A stretch of DNA of 56,214 nucleotides from Collinsella sp. 4_8_47FAA (GCF_000763055.1 NZ_KN214135.1:277929-334142); one strand, 5' to 3'; positions 26,413 through 42,090 are shown, counted from the first letter of the stretch. Numbers and translations: made by a program. The notes: a model not told the origin generated them from the sequence alone.

Positions 26413-26495
26413 CAGACCACGCCGCCGGGCGTATCCTAAAATTGGCACATTTCCGCAAAGCCTACACAAAAGGAATCTCCTTCTGTGCGCGGGGG

Positions 26496-26636
26496 CGGAT
26501 TCCCGGGCCGGGCGGCACAGGGGTTAAGTTTGCTGCTCTACAGTCCTGACTCGCACGGAGTGCACATTAAGTGGCCTCCGGCTCGTGCGGAACTCGCGAC
26601 AAACTTAACCCCTGTGCCGCCCGGCCCGGGAATCCG
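26496..26636. repeat. Giant variable-arm hairpin, copy 2
   Basis: Perfect 37-bp arms at 26496-26532 and 26600-26636 enclose a 67-nt core. The core is closely related to copies 1 and 3 (CTGCTCTACAGTCCTG, GCACATTAAGTG, CTCGTGCGGAACTCGCGA). The inner hairpin here has two mismatches, unlike the perfect one in copy 1. The arm sequence is unrelated to the other copies. It lies about 85 bp upstream of the rpsL -35. Confidence 0.85.
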
Positions 26637-26663
26637 ACGTGCTCGTTGGGGCAACGTTACCTG

Positions 26664-26688
26664 CCAAAAAGGGACAGGTTTATTTTGG
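26664..26688. repeat. GTCCC-loop hairpin
   Basis: CCAAAA (26664-26669) pairs with TTTTGG (26683-26688) around a 13-nt loop that reads TAAACCTGTCCCT on the minus strand. It is the same loop type as at 3001-3091 and 12610-12640, with a different arm. Confidence 0.6.
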
Positions 26689-26762
26689 TCGGTTTTATCT
26701 GGGGAAACGTCGCGCTCCGGCGGTGATCTGCTTTCGTCTTTCGCATGGAAATCGGCGGCGTT

Positions 26763-26891
26763 TTCGGAAGTATGCGGCAAATTTTGGACTTGCTGAGCGC
26801 ACAGGGGTTTTGCAATAACAAACCTGCAGGTAGAGCGCTTGAGCATATGCGGTGTGGTCGACCCATCAAGATTTTGCCGCATGCTTCCGAA
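26763..26891. ncRNA. Candidate structured element with three nested stems
   Basis: TTCGGAAGTATGCGGCAAA (from 26763) pairs with TTTGCCGCATGCTTCCGAA (to 26891), with one G-T pair. Inside, TGCTGAGCGC (26791-26800) pairs with GCGCTTGAGCA (26835-26845). Inside that, CAGGGGTTT pairs with AAACCTG. Three nested stems over 129 nt suggest a folded RNA. A reading frame crosses it on the minus strand but follows the palindromes and resembles no family. Only one copy is present, so covariation cannot be judged. Confidence 0.4.
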
Positions 26892-26967
26892 ATCGCACCT
26901 CAAAATGATCCGTTTTCCTCCGTCCCCAAGGGGTTAACGAAACGCAACAGGTTGAGCGCACATAAGC

Positions 26968-27113
26968 GAGCGGCCCCCAGAGCGTACAAGGTGGCATGAA
27001 AAAGGCAGGGCATTGACCTTTTGGTCATGCCCTGCCTTTTGAATGACAGATTGTAGCTCTGGGGGCCGCGCAGCGACGGAGGTCGCCGCCGTTCGTTAGA
27101 ACGGCGGAACTAA
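26968..27113 (-). ncRNA. Multi-stem element family, copy A, directly after rpoC
   Basis: Three hairpins are visible. One is CCGCCGTTC-GTTA-GAACGGCGG (27086-27107), six bases after the rpoC stop. A closing stem CGGCCCCCAGAGC (26971-26983) pairs with 27056-27068. A central stem-loop with AAAGGCAGGGCA, a bulged base, TGACC and a TTTT loop lies at 27000-27041. Conserved single-stranded blocks AATCTGTC and CACCTTG (minus strand) flank the central stem. Copy B at 46055-46203 has the same layout with compensatory changes. The central stem is followed by TTTTT on the minus strand, so it can also serve as the rpoBC terminator. Confidence 0.65.
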
Positions 27114-35090
<7,977 letters not shown>

Positions 35091-35164
35091 CAGGTTTTTC
35101 CTCCTTCACGGAAATGCTCGGTGGATTGGCGAGGCATAGCTTCGCCAGTTATCGCAACCTAATA

Positions 35165-35192
35165 GTTTATCAGGTACCGACCGTTGGGCAAG
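35165..35192 (-). promoter_or_regulatory. Putative rpoBC promoter
   Basis: TTGCCC (35187-35192) and TAAACT (35165-35170) on the minus strand are 16 bp apart, about 75 bp before the rpoB GTG. It is a fair match only. It suggests rpoBC is transcribed separately from rplJL, which ends at its own terminator. Confidence 0.5.
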
Positions 35193-35268
35193 AAAAGCCT
35201 TGACGTGATTGAGTTTTTGGAGTAGCAAAGTTTTTCGACAGAAAACATGCAGGTAGATGTATGTGCAT

Positions 35269-35282
35269 CGAACATATGTTCA
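35269..35282. promoter_or_regulatory. LexA/SOS-box-like palindrome
   Basis: CGAACATATGTTCA matches the Gram-positive SOS box CGAACNNNNGTTCG at nine of ten fixed positions. It lies 180 bp upstream of rpoB and beyond the galU terminator. No SOS gene is adjacent, so chance cannot be excluded. Confidence 0.35.
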
Positions 35283-35321
35283 TATATTTTCTGTGAACAG
35301 AGGGCCGGCAATCGCAGCTCT

Positions 35322-35360
35322 TATAAAAAACGGGCGCGAACCGAGGTCCGCGCCCGTAAA
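35322..35360 (-). terminator. Terminator of galU
   Basis: ACGGGCGCG (35330-35338) pairs with CGCGCCCGT (35349-35357). On the minus strand TTTTTTATAAG follows. It lies 20 bp after the galU stop. Confidence 0.9.
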
Positions 35361-35377
35361 TATCGTTGCCCGAAGGC

Positions 35378-36286
35378 CTACTTGCGCATCAAGCCGCCGC
35401 GCTCGTCGATGGCATCCCAGAAGGCGCCTGCAAAACGAGGATCGCTTGCAGCCATGAGGGCGTTGGTGGCCATCCAGCCAGACGGGGTACCGGTGTCGTA
35501 GCCCGACAGTGGGTCGATGACGACGGCATACATGGCCTCGCGATCGAGCGAACGGGCCATGGCGTCGGTCAGCTGGATCTCGCCGCCCTTACCGGCCTGC
35601 TGATCGGCCAGCAGGTCCATGACCAGCGGAGACAGGAGGTAGCGACCGACGATGTACAGGTTGGACGGAGCCGCCTCGGGGGCAGGCTTCTCCACCAGGC
35701 CGCCGATGCGCCACACGGCACCCGGCTCGCCATCGGCAACATCCTCGGCGCCCTCGAGCGAGCCCACGCGCTCACCGGCGATAACGCCGTAGCGGCTAAC
35801 TTCCTCGGGAGCACACGCGGCAACGGCGATAACCGAAGCGCCACCGTGCTCCTTGGAGACGGCAAGCATCTTGTCGCAGATATCACGGTTGGGCACAACG
35901 TAGTCGCCCAGAAGAACCAGGAAGTTCTCCCCTGCCACAGCGTCGGCGGCAGAGCGAATGGCGTGACCGAGACCCTTGGGCTCGTACTGATAGCGGAAGT
36001 CGACCGGCATACCGCCCGCATGGGCGACAGCGTCGGCGTAGGCGTCCTTACCGCGCTCGCGCAGCAGGTTCTCGAGCGAACGGTCGGGCTGGAAGTAGTT
36101 CAGCAGCTCAGGCTTGCCGGGAGAGGTGACGATAATGGCATCGTCGACCTCCTCGGGGTCGAGCGCCTCCTCAACGACGTACTGGATGACCGGCTTGTCG
36201 AGCACCGGCAGCATTTCTTTGGGCGTGCACTTGGTGCCAGGCAGAAAACGCGTGCCAAGACCGGCGGCGGGGATGATTGCCTTCAT
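35378..36286 (-). CDS. galU: UTP--glucose-1-phosphate uridylyltransferase
   Basis: This 302-aa nucleotidyltransferase makes UDP-glucose, the donor for cell-envelope glycans and galactose metabolism. KAIIPAAGLGTRFLPGTKCTPKEMLPV is the signature region (nucleotide site GLGTRFLPGTK), and PKGLGHAI, EIQLTDAM and GYDTGTPSGW follow in the usual order. I chose the ATG at 36286; a TTG at 36295 is in frame and has a closer AAAGGA. It stands as a single-gene unit between rplL and rpoB, an unusual insertion in this cluster. Confidence 0.95.
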   Translation of the reverse strand: MKAIIPAAGLGTRFLPGTKCTPKEMLPVLDKPVIQYVVEEALDPEEVDDAIIVTSPGKPELLNYFQPDRSLENLLRERGKDAYADAVAHAGGMPVDFRYQYEPKGLGHAIRSAADAVAGENFLVLLGDYVVPNRDICDKMLAVSKEHGGASVIAVAACAPEEVSRYGVIAGERVGSLEGAEDVADGEPGAVWRIGGLVEKPAPEAAPSNLYIVGRYLLSPLVMDLLADQQAGKGGEIQLTDAMARSLDREAMYAVVIDPLSGYDTGTPSGWMATNALMAASDPRFAGAFWDAIDERGGLMRK

Positions 36287-36358
36287 AGTATTCAAGGATC
36301 CTTTCGCAGGCGCAAATAGCGCCCGTGCGTGCGGCTCACCGGCCGCAGACTAAATTGC

Positions 36359-36372
36359 GATACCGAGGTATC
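36359..36372. promoter_or_regulatory. Perfect 14-bp palindrome upstream of galU
   Basis: GATACC-GA-GGTATC lies 73 bp before the galU ATG and could be an operator. The 312-bp gap between galU and rplL (36287-36598) otherwise holds an AT-rich stretch with TTAATTAACGTTAACG and the rplJL terminator; I see no gene in it. Confidence 0.35.
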
Positions 36373-36535
36373 TTACCGCTGTTAATTAACGTTAACGCAG
36401 GCAAGCGCCATTCTTCAGCAGGTCAACGCAAATTATTGCGCTGATGGTGCAATTTTATCGCCCAACGGTAGCGACCCCAAAGCACCGCAAACGGCAGCAA
36501 TTTGCATGCCGAGCCAGCAAAATAGAGGTGTTATA

Positions 36536-36575
36536 ACAAAAAAGACGGGGCTCGCAATGCGAACCCCGTCTGCAA
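36536..36575 (-). terminator. Terminator of rplJ-rplL
   Basis: AGACGGGGCTCGC (from 36543) pairs with GCGAACCCCGTCT (to 36571), followed by TTTTTTGTT on the minus strand, shortly after the rplL stop. Confidence 0.9.
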
Positions 36576-36598
36576 AGAAATCTGGCGAGAAAGCCTGA

Positions 36599-36976
36599 TT
36601 ACTTGAGGGTGACAGCAGCGCCAGCAGCCTCGAGCTTCTCCTTGGCGGCCTCGGCGTCCTCCTTCTTGGCACCCTCGAGAACAGCCTTGGGAGCGCCCTC
36701 GACGACCTCCTTGGCCTCCTTCAGGCCAAGGTTGGTGAGCTCACGGACGGCCTTGATGACCTGGATCTTGTTGTCGCCGAAGCCCTCGAGCACGACGTCA
36801 AACTCGGTCTTCTCCTCGGCCTCAGCAGCGCCAGCAGCGGGAGCGGCGACAACAGCGGCAGGAGCAGCGGCGGAAACGCCGAAGGTGTCCTCGATAGCCT
36901 TAACGAGCTCGGAAGCCTCGAGAAGGGTCATTTCCTTAAGAGCATCGATGATCTCATCGGTGGTAAGCTTAGCCAT
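36599..36976 (-). CDS. rplL: 50S ribosomal protein L7/L12
   Basis: This 125-aa stalk protein recruits translational GTPases. An N-terminal dimerisation helix ([16 protein letters not shown]) and an Ala-rich hinge (about 38-55) precede the factor-binding domain with [27 protein letters not shown] precedes the ATG at 36976. It follows rplJ by 102 bp and is followed by a terminator. Confidence 0.98.
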   Translation of the reverse strand: MAKLTTDEIIDALKEMTLLEASELVKAIEDTFGVSAAAPAAVVAAPAAGAAEAEEKTEFDVVLEGFGDNKIQVIKAVRELTNLGLKEAKEVVEGAPKAVLEGAKKEDAEAAKEKLEAAGAAVTLK

Positions 36977-37078
36977 TTCTAAGTCCTTTCGGTTTCCGTG
37001 TCTGTGCACGGAGATCAGTTAAAACACGGCGCGAATGCGCCAGGGGTGCGGCGTTGCCGCCGCGGGTGAAAACAGCAA

Positions 37079-37600
37079 CTAGGCTGCCTTCTGCTCGGAG
37101 ACCTGCTGGATCGAACGAGCGAGACCAGAGGAAACGCCGTTGACGCAGACAGCGATGTCGCGAGCGAAACCGGAGATGAGACCGGCGATCTGACCGAGAA
37201 GCTGGTCCTTGGTGGGCAGCTCGGCGATAGCCTTAACATCATCAGCGGAAACGGCCTTGCCGTCGGAGATACCGCCCTTGATCTCAAGGACGCCCTTGGA
37301 CTGAGCGGAGAAGTCCTTAAGGGCCTTAGCGGCCTCGACCGGCTCGGTCTCGTAGAACACATAAGCGACGGGGCCGGCGAGGATCTCGTCGATCTCGGGC
37401 TGCTCCTGGTTCTTGAGAGCGATCTTGACCAGGTTGTTCTTGTAGACCTTCATCTCGGCGCCGCACTCGCGAAGCTGATGACGCAGCTCCTGAGCCTGCT
37501 TAACCGTCAGACCGTTGTAGTTGACGACGAACAGACCGGCGTTCTCGGCGATGCGGGACTCGATCTCTGCAACCTTGTCGATTTTGTACTGCTGGGGCAT
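37079..37600 (-). CDS. rplJ: 50S ribosomal protein L10
   Basis: This 173-aa stalk base protein binds 23S rRNA and carries L7/L12 dimers on its C-terminal helix. VNYNGLTVKQAQELRHQLRE in the N-terminal domain is diagnostic. GAGGAGG lies before the ATG. A structured leader of about 215 nt with an intrinsic terminator precedes it, the usual site of L10(L12)4 autoregulation. Confidence 0.97.
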   Translation of the reverse strand: MPQQYKIDKVAEIESRIAENAGLFVVNYNGLTVKQAQELRHQLRECGAEMKVYKNNLVKIALKNQEQPEIDEILAGPVAYVFYETEPVEAAKALKDFSAQSKGVLEIKGGISDGKAVSADDVKAIAELPTKDQLLGQIAGLISGFARDIAVCVNGVSSGLARSIQQVSEQKAA

Positions 37601-37815
37601 GAATTACACCTCCTCGAATTCTTTCCGGGCACGGTCCGCCACAAGGACGTGACGGGGGCATGTCCAAAAAGAAAGCCCCCGCGCTGCATGAGCGACGGGG
37701 GCGAGAAGACATATCTACTCGACCACCTCGGCTGGCGGGAAGTCCCATTAAGCTCGCGGGTAAGACCCGTTTGCGCCGGCTGTCTCTGGCAGCGGATTCG
37801 TGCGTGAACCGAAAG
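37601..37815 (-). promoter_or_regulatory. L10-type leader with transcription attenuator
   Basis: On the minus strand the leader contains GAGACAGCCGG, paired regions resembling the L10 binding site of Gram-positive rplJ leaders, and then the hairpin GCCCCCG...CGGGGGC (37677-37704) followed by TTTCTTTTT. The position and layout match known L10 leaders. Attenuation by L10(L12)4 is the family model; it is not proved here. Confidence 0.75.
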
Positions 37816-37816
37816 T

Positions 37817-37845
37817 ATTATGGCGGGGACCCCGGCGTCGGTCAA
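37817..37845 (-). promoter_or_regulatory. Promoter of rplJ-rplL
   Basis: TTGACC (37840-37845) and CATAAT (37817-37822) on the minus strand are separated by exactly 17 bp. The -35 lies inside the outermost stem of giant hairpin copy 3, so folding of that element could compete with RNA polymerase binding. Confidence 0.8.
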
Positions 37846-38055
37846 CGGAAAACCGGGCTGCACACAATTCCACCATCCGGCCGCGCCGCCGAAGGCCGGG
37901 CGCAAGGTTTTCGCTCGGTCAGGTCCTGGGCTCGCTCGGAAAGCACATTAAGTGCTTTCCGGCTCGTGCGGAATCTACGAAAACCTTGCGCCCGGCCTTC
38001 GGCGGCGCGGCCTGCGGTGACTTTGGGGCAGCCCGGTTTTCCGTTGAGCGACGCC
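37834..38055. repeat. Giant variable-arm hairpin, copy 3, largest
   Basis: Perfect 35-bp arms at 37879-37913 and 37978-38012 enclose a 64-nt core with GGAAAGCAC-ATTAA-GTGCTTTCC and GGCTCGTGCGGAA. Outside an internal loop of about 15 nt, a second perfect 19-bp stem (37843-37861 with 38028-38046) and a third 7-bp stem (37834-37840 with 38049-38055) continue the fold. The total is 222 bp. The core matches copies 1 and 2; the arms do not. It lies between the aminotransferase stop and the rplJ promoter. Confidence 0.88.
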
Positions 38056-38104
38056 CCCACGCATAATCCTTATGTCGGTAGGCTGATGTGTTGCGTCCCG
38101 TTGG

Positions 38105-39241
38105 CTATAAGGTTGAAATGAAGGTGGACAGGCGATTTAGGCCTTCGTCCAAATCTTGGTCGGAAACGCAGTAGCTTAGGCGGATGTGGCTTTCGGTGCC
38201 GAAGCAGTTTCCGGGGACTAGGGCTACGTTGGCCTCTTTGATGGCTTTGATGCAGAAGGCTTCGCTGGTTAGGCCGAACTTTTTGATGCTCGGGAAAGTG
38301 TAGAAGGCTCCTGCGGGCTCTACTACGTCGAGGCCCATGGCGTCTAAGGCTGCGAGTACGCGTTCGCGGCGGGCCCGGTAGACTTCGAGCATGGGGGTTG
38401 GGTCGACGGTGAGGGCTCGGGCTGCGGCGTCCATCTCGAAGGAGACGGCGCTCGATACTAGGTATTGGTGGGCCTTTGCGATCTCGGCGATGACGGGGGC
38501 TGCCGCTGCGAGCCAGCCCAAGCGCCAGCCGGTCATGGCCCAGGGTTTGGAGAAGCTCTCGATGACTACTGTCTGCTCGCGTAGCTCCGGGTGGCACTGG
38601 GCAAAGCGCTCGTAGCCATCCACATAGACCAGGCGGTTGTATACGTCGTCGCAGACCACGTAGATGCCCGCCTGCTCTGCCACGTGTGCCACGGCGTCGA
38701 GAGACGCCGCGTTGAGGATGCAACCCGTGGGATTGTTGGGCGAGCAGATGACGATGGCCTTGGTCGCCGGCGTCACGCAGGCACGAAGCGCCTCCTCATC
38801 AATCTGGAATTGCGCAGGCTCCGTATCCAAAAAGACCGCTTTGGCGTGGTTGGCCACGACGATGCTCTCGTACAGGCCAAAGGCCGGCGTGGGGATGATG
38901 ACCTCGTCGCCGGGGTTGAGCATAGCCATGAATGTTGCCGACAGGGCCTCGGTCGCGCCGTCGGTTAGGATGACCTCGTCAGCCGAAAACGTAAGGCCCG
39001 CGTCCCCCATGTAGGCAGATAACGCCTCACGCAGGGCGGGGCGACCGTTGTTGGGCGGATAGTGCGTGTCACCGCGGTCCAGTGCGGCGGTCACCTCGGC
39101 ACTAATCACATCGGGCGTGGGAAAATCGGGCTCGCCAAGCGCAAGCGCGATGCACCCCGGGTGCTGGGCGGCGAGCGCGTTGATCCGGCGGATACCGGAG
39201 GGCTTGAGTGTGGCAAGCGAGGTATTCATGGACAGTCGCAT
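38105..39241 (-). CDS. Pyridoxal phosphate-dependent aminotransferase, class I/II
   Basis: This 378-aa fold-type I aminotransferase resembles the AspC/PatA-like group. The PLP lysine is in ESFSKPWAMTGWRLGW. SPNNPTGCILNAASL supplies the cofactor-binding Asn, and DDVYNRLVY the Asp. RLSYCVSD near the C terminus has the carboxylate-binding Arg. AAAGGA precedes the ATG at 39241; an ATG four codons later is possible. Length is typical. It is divergent from the gene at 39335. The amino-acid substrate cannot be told from sequence alone. Confidence 0.9.
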   Translation of the reverse strand: MRLSMNTSLATLKPSGIRRINALAAQHPGCIALALGEPDFPTPDVISAEVTAALDRGDTHYPPNNGRPALREALSAYMGDAGLTFSADEVILTDGATEALSATFMAMLNPGDEVIIPTPAFGLYESIVVANHAKAVFLDTEPAQFQIDEEALRACVTPATKAIVICSPNNPTGCILNAASLDAVAHVAEQAGIYVVCDDVYNRLVYVDGYERFAQCHPELREQTVVIESFSKPWAMTGWRLGWLAAAAPVIAEIAKAHQYLVSSAVSFEMDAAARALTVDPTPMLEVYRARRERVLAALDAMGLDVVEPAGAFYTFPSIKKFGLTSEAFCIKAIKEANVALVPGNCFGTESHIRLSYCVSDQDLDEGLNRLSTFISTL

Positions 39242-39334
39242 GGCTTTCCTTTCGTAAGGGTTGCACTAGGATAGCGCGGCGTGGCGCCGCCAGACGGTGT
39301 AACCTAAACGGAAACCAACCGGAAAGGAGGCGGC

Positions 39335-39991
39335 ATGGAGACGACCGCACGCGGCGATGCACCAAAAACGTTGCAGACCATTGCGTATATCAGCATTCCC
39401 AATAGCGCCGATCTTGATTTTTTGCTCTGGGACCTGCAGGATGCCATCGCCGCCTATGCTCAGCTTTCCGGCACTGTACTCCCCCGCCCAGTCGGCTCGA
39501 AGGCAAATGACGCCGGCAGCGTTGCCGATGGCATCGTGCTGGCCATTGAAGACGTGGCTGACGATGAGACGTTGACAGCTATCGAGCAGGCGCTTGAGCG
39601 CTTTGGCAGTACGAGAGCGCGTGTCTATGCCGTGATTCGAGCCGCACAACGGGGCGCTGAGCAGGCGCGTGGGACCACCGTTCGCCTGCACAAGGCATGT
39701 GAGCGCCATGACCAATTGTGGTGTGGCGGCGTTGCCATCTGCGCCGGCAGCGGCATCGCAGCGCTTCGCCATTCCCCACGTATGGGCCTCTTGCGCCGAC
39801 CGTTTTCTGAGGCCATGGACAAGCTCGTGGGCGCCGTTCGTATGGGGTGTTCCGTCGAACACGCGCAGAAGCTCGGCGGCGCCGCAACGGGTGGCGTCGA
39901 CACCGACGGCATGGTGCGCGCCACGCCTGCACTGCCCACACCGATCTGGCACGCCGTTATGAGGCATCTTGCCAAGCACTCAAACTGCTAA
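39335..39991 (+). CDS. Uncharacterised protein, possibly flavodoxin-like
   Basis: This 218-aa soluble protein has no signal peptide or membrane segment. I do not recognise it with confidence. The segment RARVYAVIRAAQRGAEQARG followed by CGGVAICAGSGI is loosely like flavodoxin-fold oxidoreductases of Gram-positive bacteria (YAIINxGFxEGxQ, then GIGIGAG), but the usual T/SxTGNT phosphate loop is absent. An AAAGGAGG ribosome site lies four bases before the ATG. It is divergent from the aminotransferase and overlaps the convergent glycosylase gene by 4 bp. Confidence 0.75.
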   Translation: METTARGDAPKTLQTIAYISIPNSADLDFLLWDLQDAIAAYAQLSGTVLPRPVGSKANDAGSVADGIVLAIEDVADDETLTAIEQALERFGSTRARVYAVIRAAQRGAEQARGTTVRLHKACERHDQLWCGGVAICAGSGIAALRHSPRMGLLRRPFSEAMDKLVGAVRMGCSVEHAQKLGGAATGGVDTDGMVRATPALPTPIWHAVMRHLAKHSNC

Positions 39992-40557
39992 ATCGAAAAA
40001 GCCTGCCAATCAGCGGCGCCGCTCCACCGCTCAACAAGCCGCTCCAGACGCCATGTCGCATTGGCGGGACTTGTCGAGGGCAGGACGATGGCAGGCAGCC
40101 CCGTCCGATCCTGCAAGTAGCGTTTGTAGAGTCGCCCTGCCGTGCCGCCGTTACAGACAACGGCCTCGATCGGCGCGGCATCGGTAATGCGCTCGATATG
40201 TGCCGGCACAACGTTGCGGATGCTTGCGTCGCTCGAGCCCTTAATGTCGCAGCTCTCAATCACATCCCACAGGGCCACGCCACCGTTCAACAGCATGGAT
40301 CGCTTGGCGGCAATGGAGGCATCGAGCGTCGCGGGCTCACCGCTTGCCAAAGGATCGCCCTCGTTGGGCGGTACAGGCATACCGAGGCACGTGGCCATCA
40401 CACGCCAAAAGCGATTCTGAGAGTTGCCGTAATAAAAGGCATTGGCGCGCGAAAGCACCGAGGGAAACGACCCGAGCACCAAAACGCGCGAGTGCTCGTC
40501 AAACACGGGCTCAAACCCATGCTCAATATGTTGATAGCCCTCGTCAGATACGGCCAT
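39988..40557 (-). CDS. DNA-deoxyinosine/uracil glycosylase, UDG superfamily family 6-like
   Basis: This 189-aa protein belongs to the uracil-DNA glycosylase superfamily and removes deaminated bases. VLVLGSFPSVLSRANAFYYGNSQNRFWRV is the first motif (GSFPS loop, then YYGNSQNRFW), and the second is LPSTSPANA. This combination matches the hypoxanthine-DNA glycosylase family, which acts mainly on deoxyinosine. Length is typical. It directly precedes the amylase stop (3 bp) but reads the same way, so it is probably co-transcribed after it. Confidence 0.85.
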   Translation of the reverse strand: MAVSDEGYQHIEHGFEPVFDEHSRVLVLGSFPSVLSRANAFYYGNSQNRFWRVMATCLGMPVPPNEGDPLASGEPATLDASIAAKRSMLLNGGVALWDVIESCDIKGSSDASIRNVVPAHIERITDAAPIEAVVCNGGTAGRLYKRYLQDRTGLPAIVLPSTSPANATWRLERLVERWSGAADWQAFSI

Positions 40558-40560
40558 GGG

Positions 40561-41937
40561 CTAGGCTCTCAACAGATAGCGCACCTCGTAGGGTGCAAGC
40601 TCAAGGGTACCCGTCAGCTCGACCGTGGGCGCATCGTCGGCAAGCAGGTCGACGAAGGACCCGTTGAGCTCGCCGGCGCCAAAGGTGTAAGGCTCACCCA
40701 CGGCATTCACCGCCACGAGTACCGTCGCGCCGTCACAGGCGCGCTCGAACAGCAGCTGCTTGTTCTGGATCACCACGTTGCGATAGGCACCGTAGTTGAG
40801 AGCACGGGCAGCCGCGTCGTCGGCCGAGCGAAGGTGCGCAAGCTGCGTGATGAACGCCGTCAGCTCGTTGGGCGCAGGCTCATTGAGTGCAGGTCGCAGC
40901 GCCCAGTCGCCATCGGGGCCACCCTTTTCGCCGGCAATTCCCCACTCGCTGCCATAGTAGACGCACGGGATGCCCGGCATGCCAAAGAGCATGCCGTAGG
41001 CGGGACGCAGACACGACTTGTCGGTGAGGATACTTGCCAGGCGCGGCACATCGTGGTTGTCGACAAACGACAGCAGATGTTTGCCGCGGTAGATGCACCA
41101 CGGGTCGCCGCCAAACTGGCGGTGCAACGAATGGGCGATCTCGAACATGTTGACCGAGTTAAAGCTGGAGTACAGGCCCTTGTAGCACTCGTAGTTGGTG
41201 CAGGAGTCGAGCATCTCGTCGTTGACGATCTGGTTGTAGTCGCCGTGGAGCGTCTCACCAATCAGCACAAAGTCGGGCTTGAGCTCACGGGTAAAAGTAT
41301 GCAGGCGGCGCATAAAGTCGCGGTCGAGCATATAGGCGACGTCCAGGCGCAGACCGTCGACGCCAAAGACCTCGGCCCAGTGACGCACAGACTCAAGCAG
41401 GTAATCGACCACGGCGGGGTTTTGCAGGTTGAGCTTCACAAGCTCAAAATGGCCCTCCCAGCCCTCGTACCAAAAGCCGTCGCCGTAGCACGAGTCACCG
41501 TCAAAGCTGATGTGGAACCAATCCTTGTAGGGCGAATCCCACTTGCGCTCTTGCACATCGTGGAAGGCCCAAAAGCCACGGCCCACATGGTTGAAGACGG
41601 CATCGAGCACCACGTGGATGCCGTGGGCGTGCAGCGCGTCGCACACGGCGGCAAAGTCGGCATCCCCACCCAGGCGGCGATCAATATGGCGCAGGCTGCG
41701 CGTGTCGTAGCCATGGCTATCAGACTCGAGCGGCGGGTTGATGAGCACAGCGCCAATACCGAGTTCCTGCAGGTAGTCGGCCCATTGGGCAATCTTCATG
41801 ATGGGGGCATCGGGGCTAGCTGTGGCATCGGCGGCCTGGGCGAGCTCATCCTCGGCAACGGGCGCGGCGTTTTCGCGCGGAGCCCCGCAAAAGCCCAGCG
41901 GATAGATCTGATAGAACGTCGTCTCGTATGCCCACAT
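40561..41937 (-). CDS. GH13 alpha-amylase family glycosidase, cytoplasmic
   Basis: This 458-aa TIM-barrel glycoside hydrolase has the four GH13 regions: DAVFNH, GLRLDVA (nucleophile Asp), GETLHG (acid/base Glu) and FVDNHD. There is no signal peptide, so it acts in the cytoplasm, probably on imported maltodextrins or similar oligosaccharides. A short C-terminal beta domain ends at LAPYEVRYLLRA. About 25 residues rich in Ala/Asp are inserted after YPLGFCG. Substrate specificity (maltogenic, neopullulanase or other) cannot be fixed. Confidence 0.88.
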   Translation of the reverse strand: MWAYETTFYQIYPLGFCGAPRENAAPVAEDELAQAADATASPDAPIMKIAQWADYLQELGIGAVLINPPLESDSHGYDTRSLRHIDRRLGGDADFAAVCDALHAHGIHVVLDAVFNHVGRGFWAFHDVQERKWDSPYKDWFHISFDGDSCYGDGFWYEGWEGHFELVKLNLQNPAVVDYLLESVRHWAEVFGVDGLRLDVAYMLDRDFMRRLHTFTRELKPDFVLIGETLHGDYNQIVNDEMLDSCTNYECYKGLYSSFNSVNMFEIAHSLHRQFGGDPWCIYRGKHLLSFVDNHDVPRLASILTDKSCLRPAYGMLFGMPGIPCVYYGSEWGIAGEKGGPDGDWALRPALNEPAPNELTAFITQLAHLRSADDAAARALNYGAYRNVVIQNKQLLFERACDGATVLVAVNAVGEPYTFGAGELNGSFVDLLADDAPTVELTGTLELAPYEVRYLLRA

Positions 41938-42008
41938 AACAGCCTCCCGGTAAGCTCAACACAACGACATCCATTGTATGCCCAGCTTGTATCCTCTCCC
42001 CCAAAATA

Positions 42009-42075
42009 AGTTGCGGTGGAATAGTTCCTGCTTGGACCTTCAGAGGCCTTAAACAGGAACTATTCCACCGCAACT
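42009..42075. repeat. Perfect 22-bp inverted repeat with 23-nt loop
   Basis: Arms at 42009-42030 (AGTTGCGGTGGAATAGTT...) and 42054-42075 are perfectly complementary. The loop reads TTTAAGGCCT...GGTCCAAG on the minus strand. No T run follows on either strand, so it is not a classical terminator. It lies between the MFS exporter stop and the amylase start. Confidence 0.8.
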
Positions 42076-42090
42076 GATGAGGGGACGTGG

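Noticed and set aside
26538-26903. A 121-codon minus-strand frame between rpsL and rpoC
   Set aside because: It runs through two palindromic elements, has no ribosome site and resembles no protein family; the conserved signal is structural.
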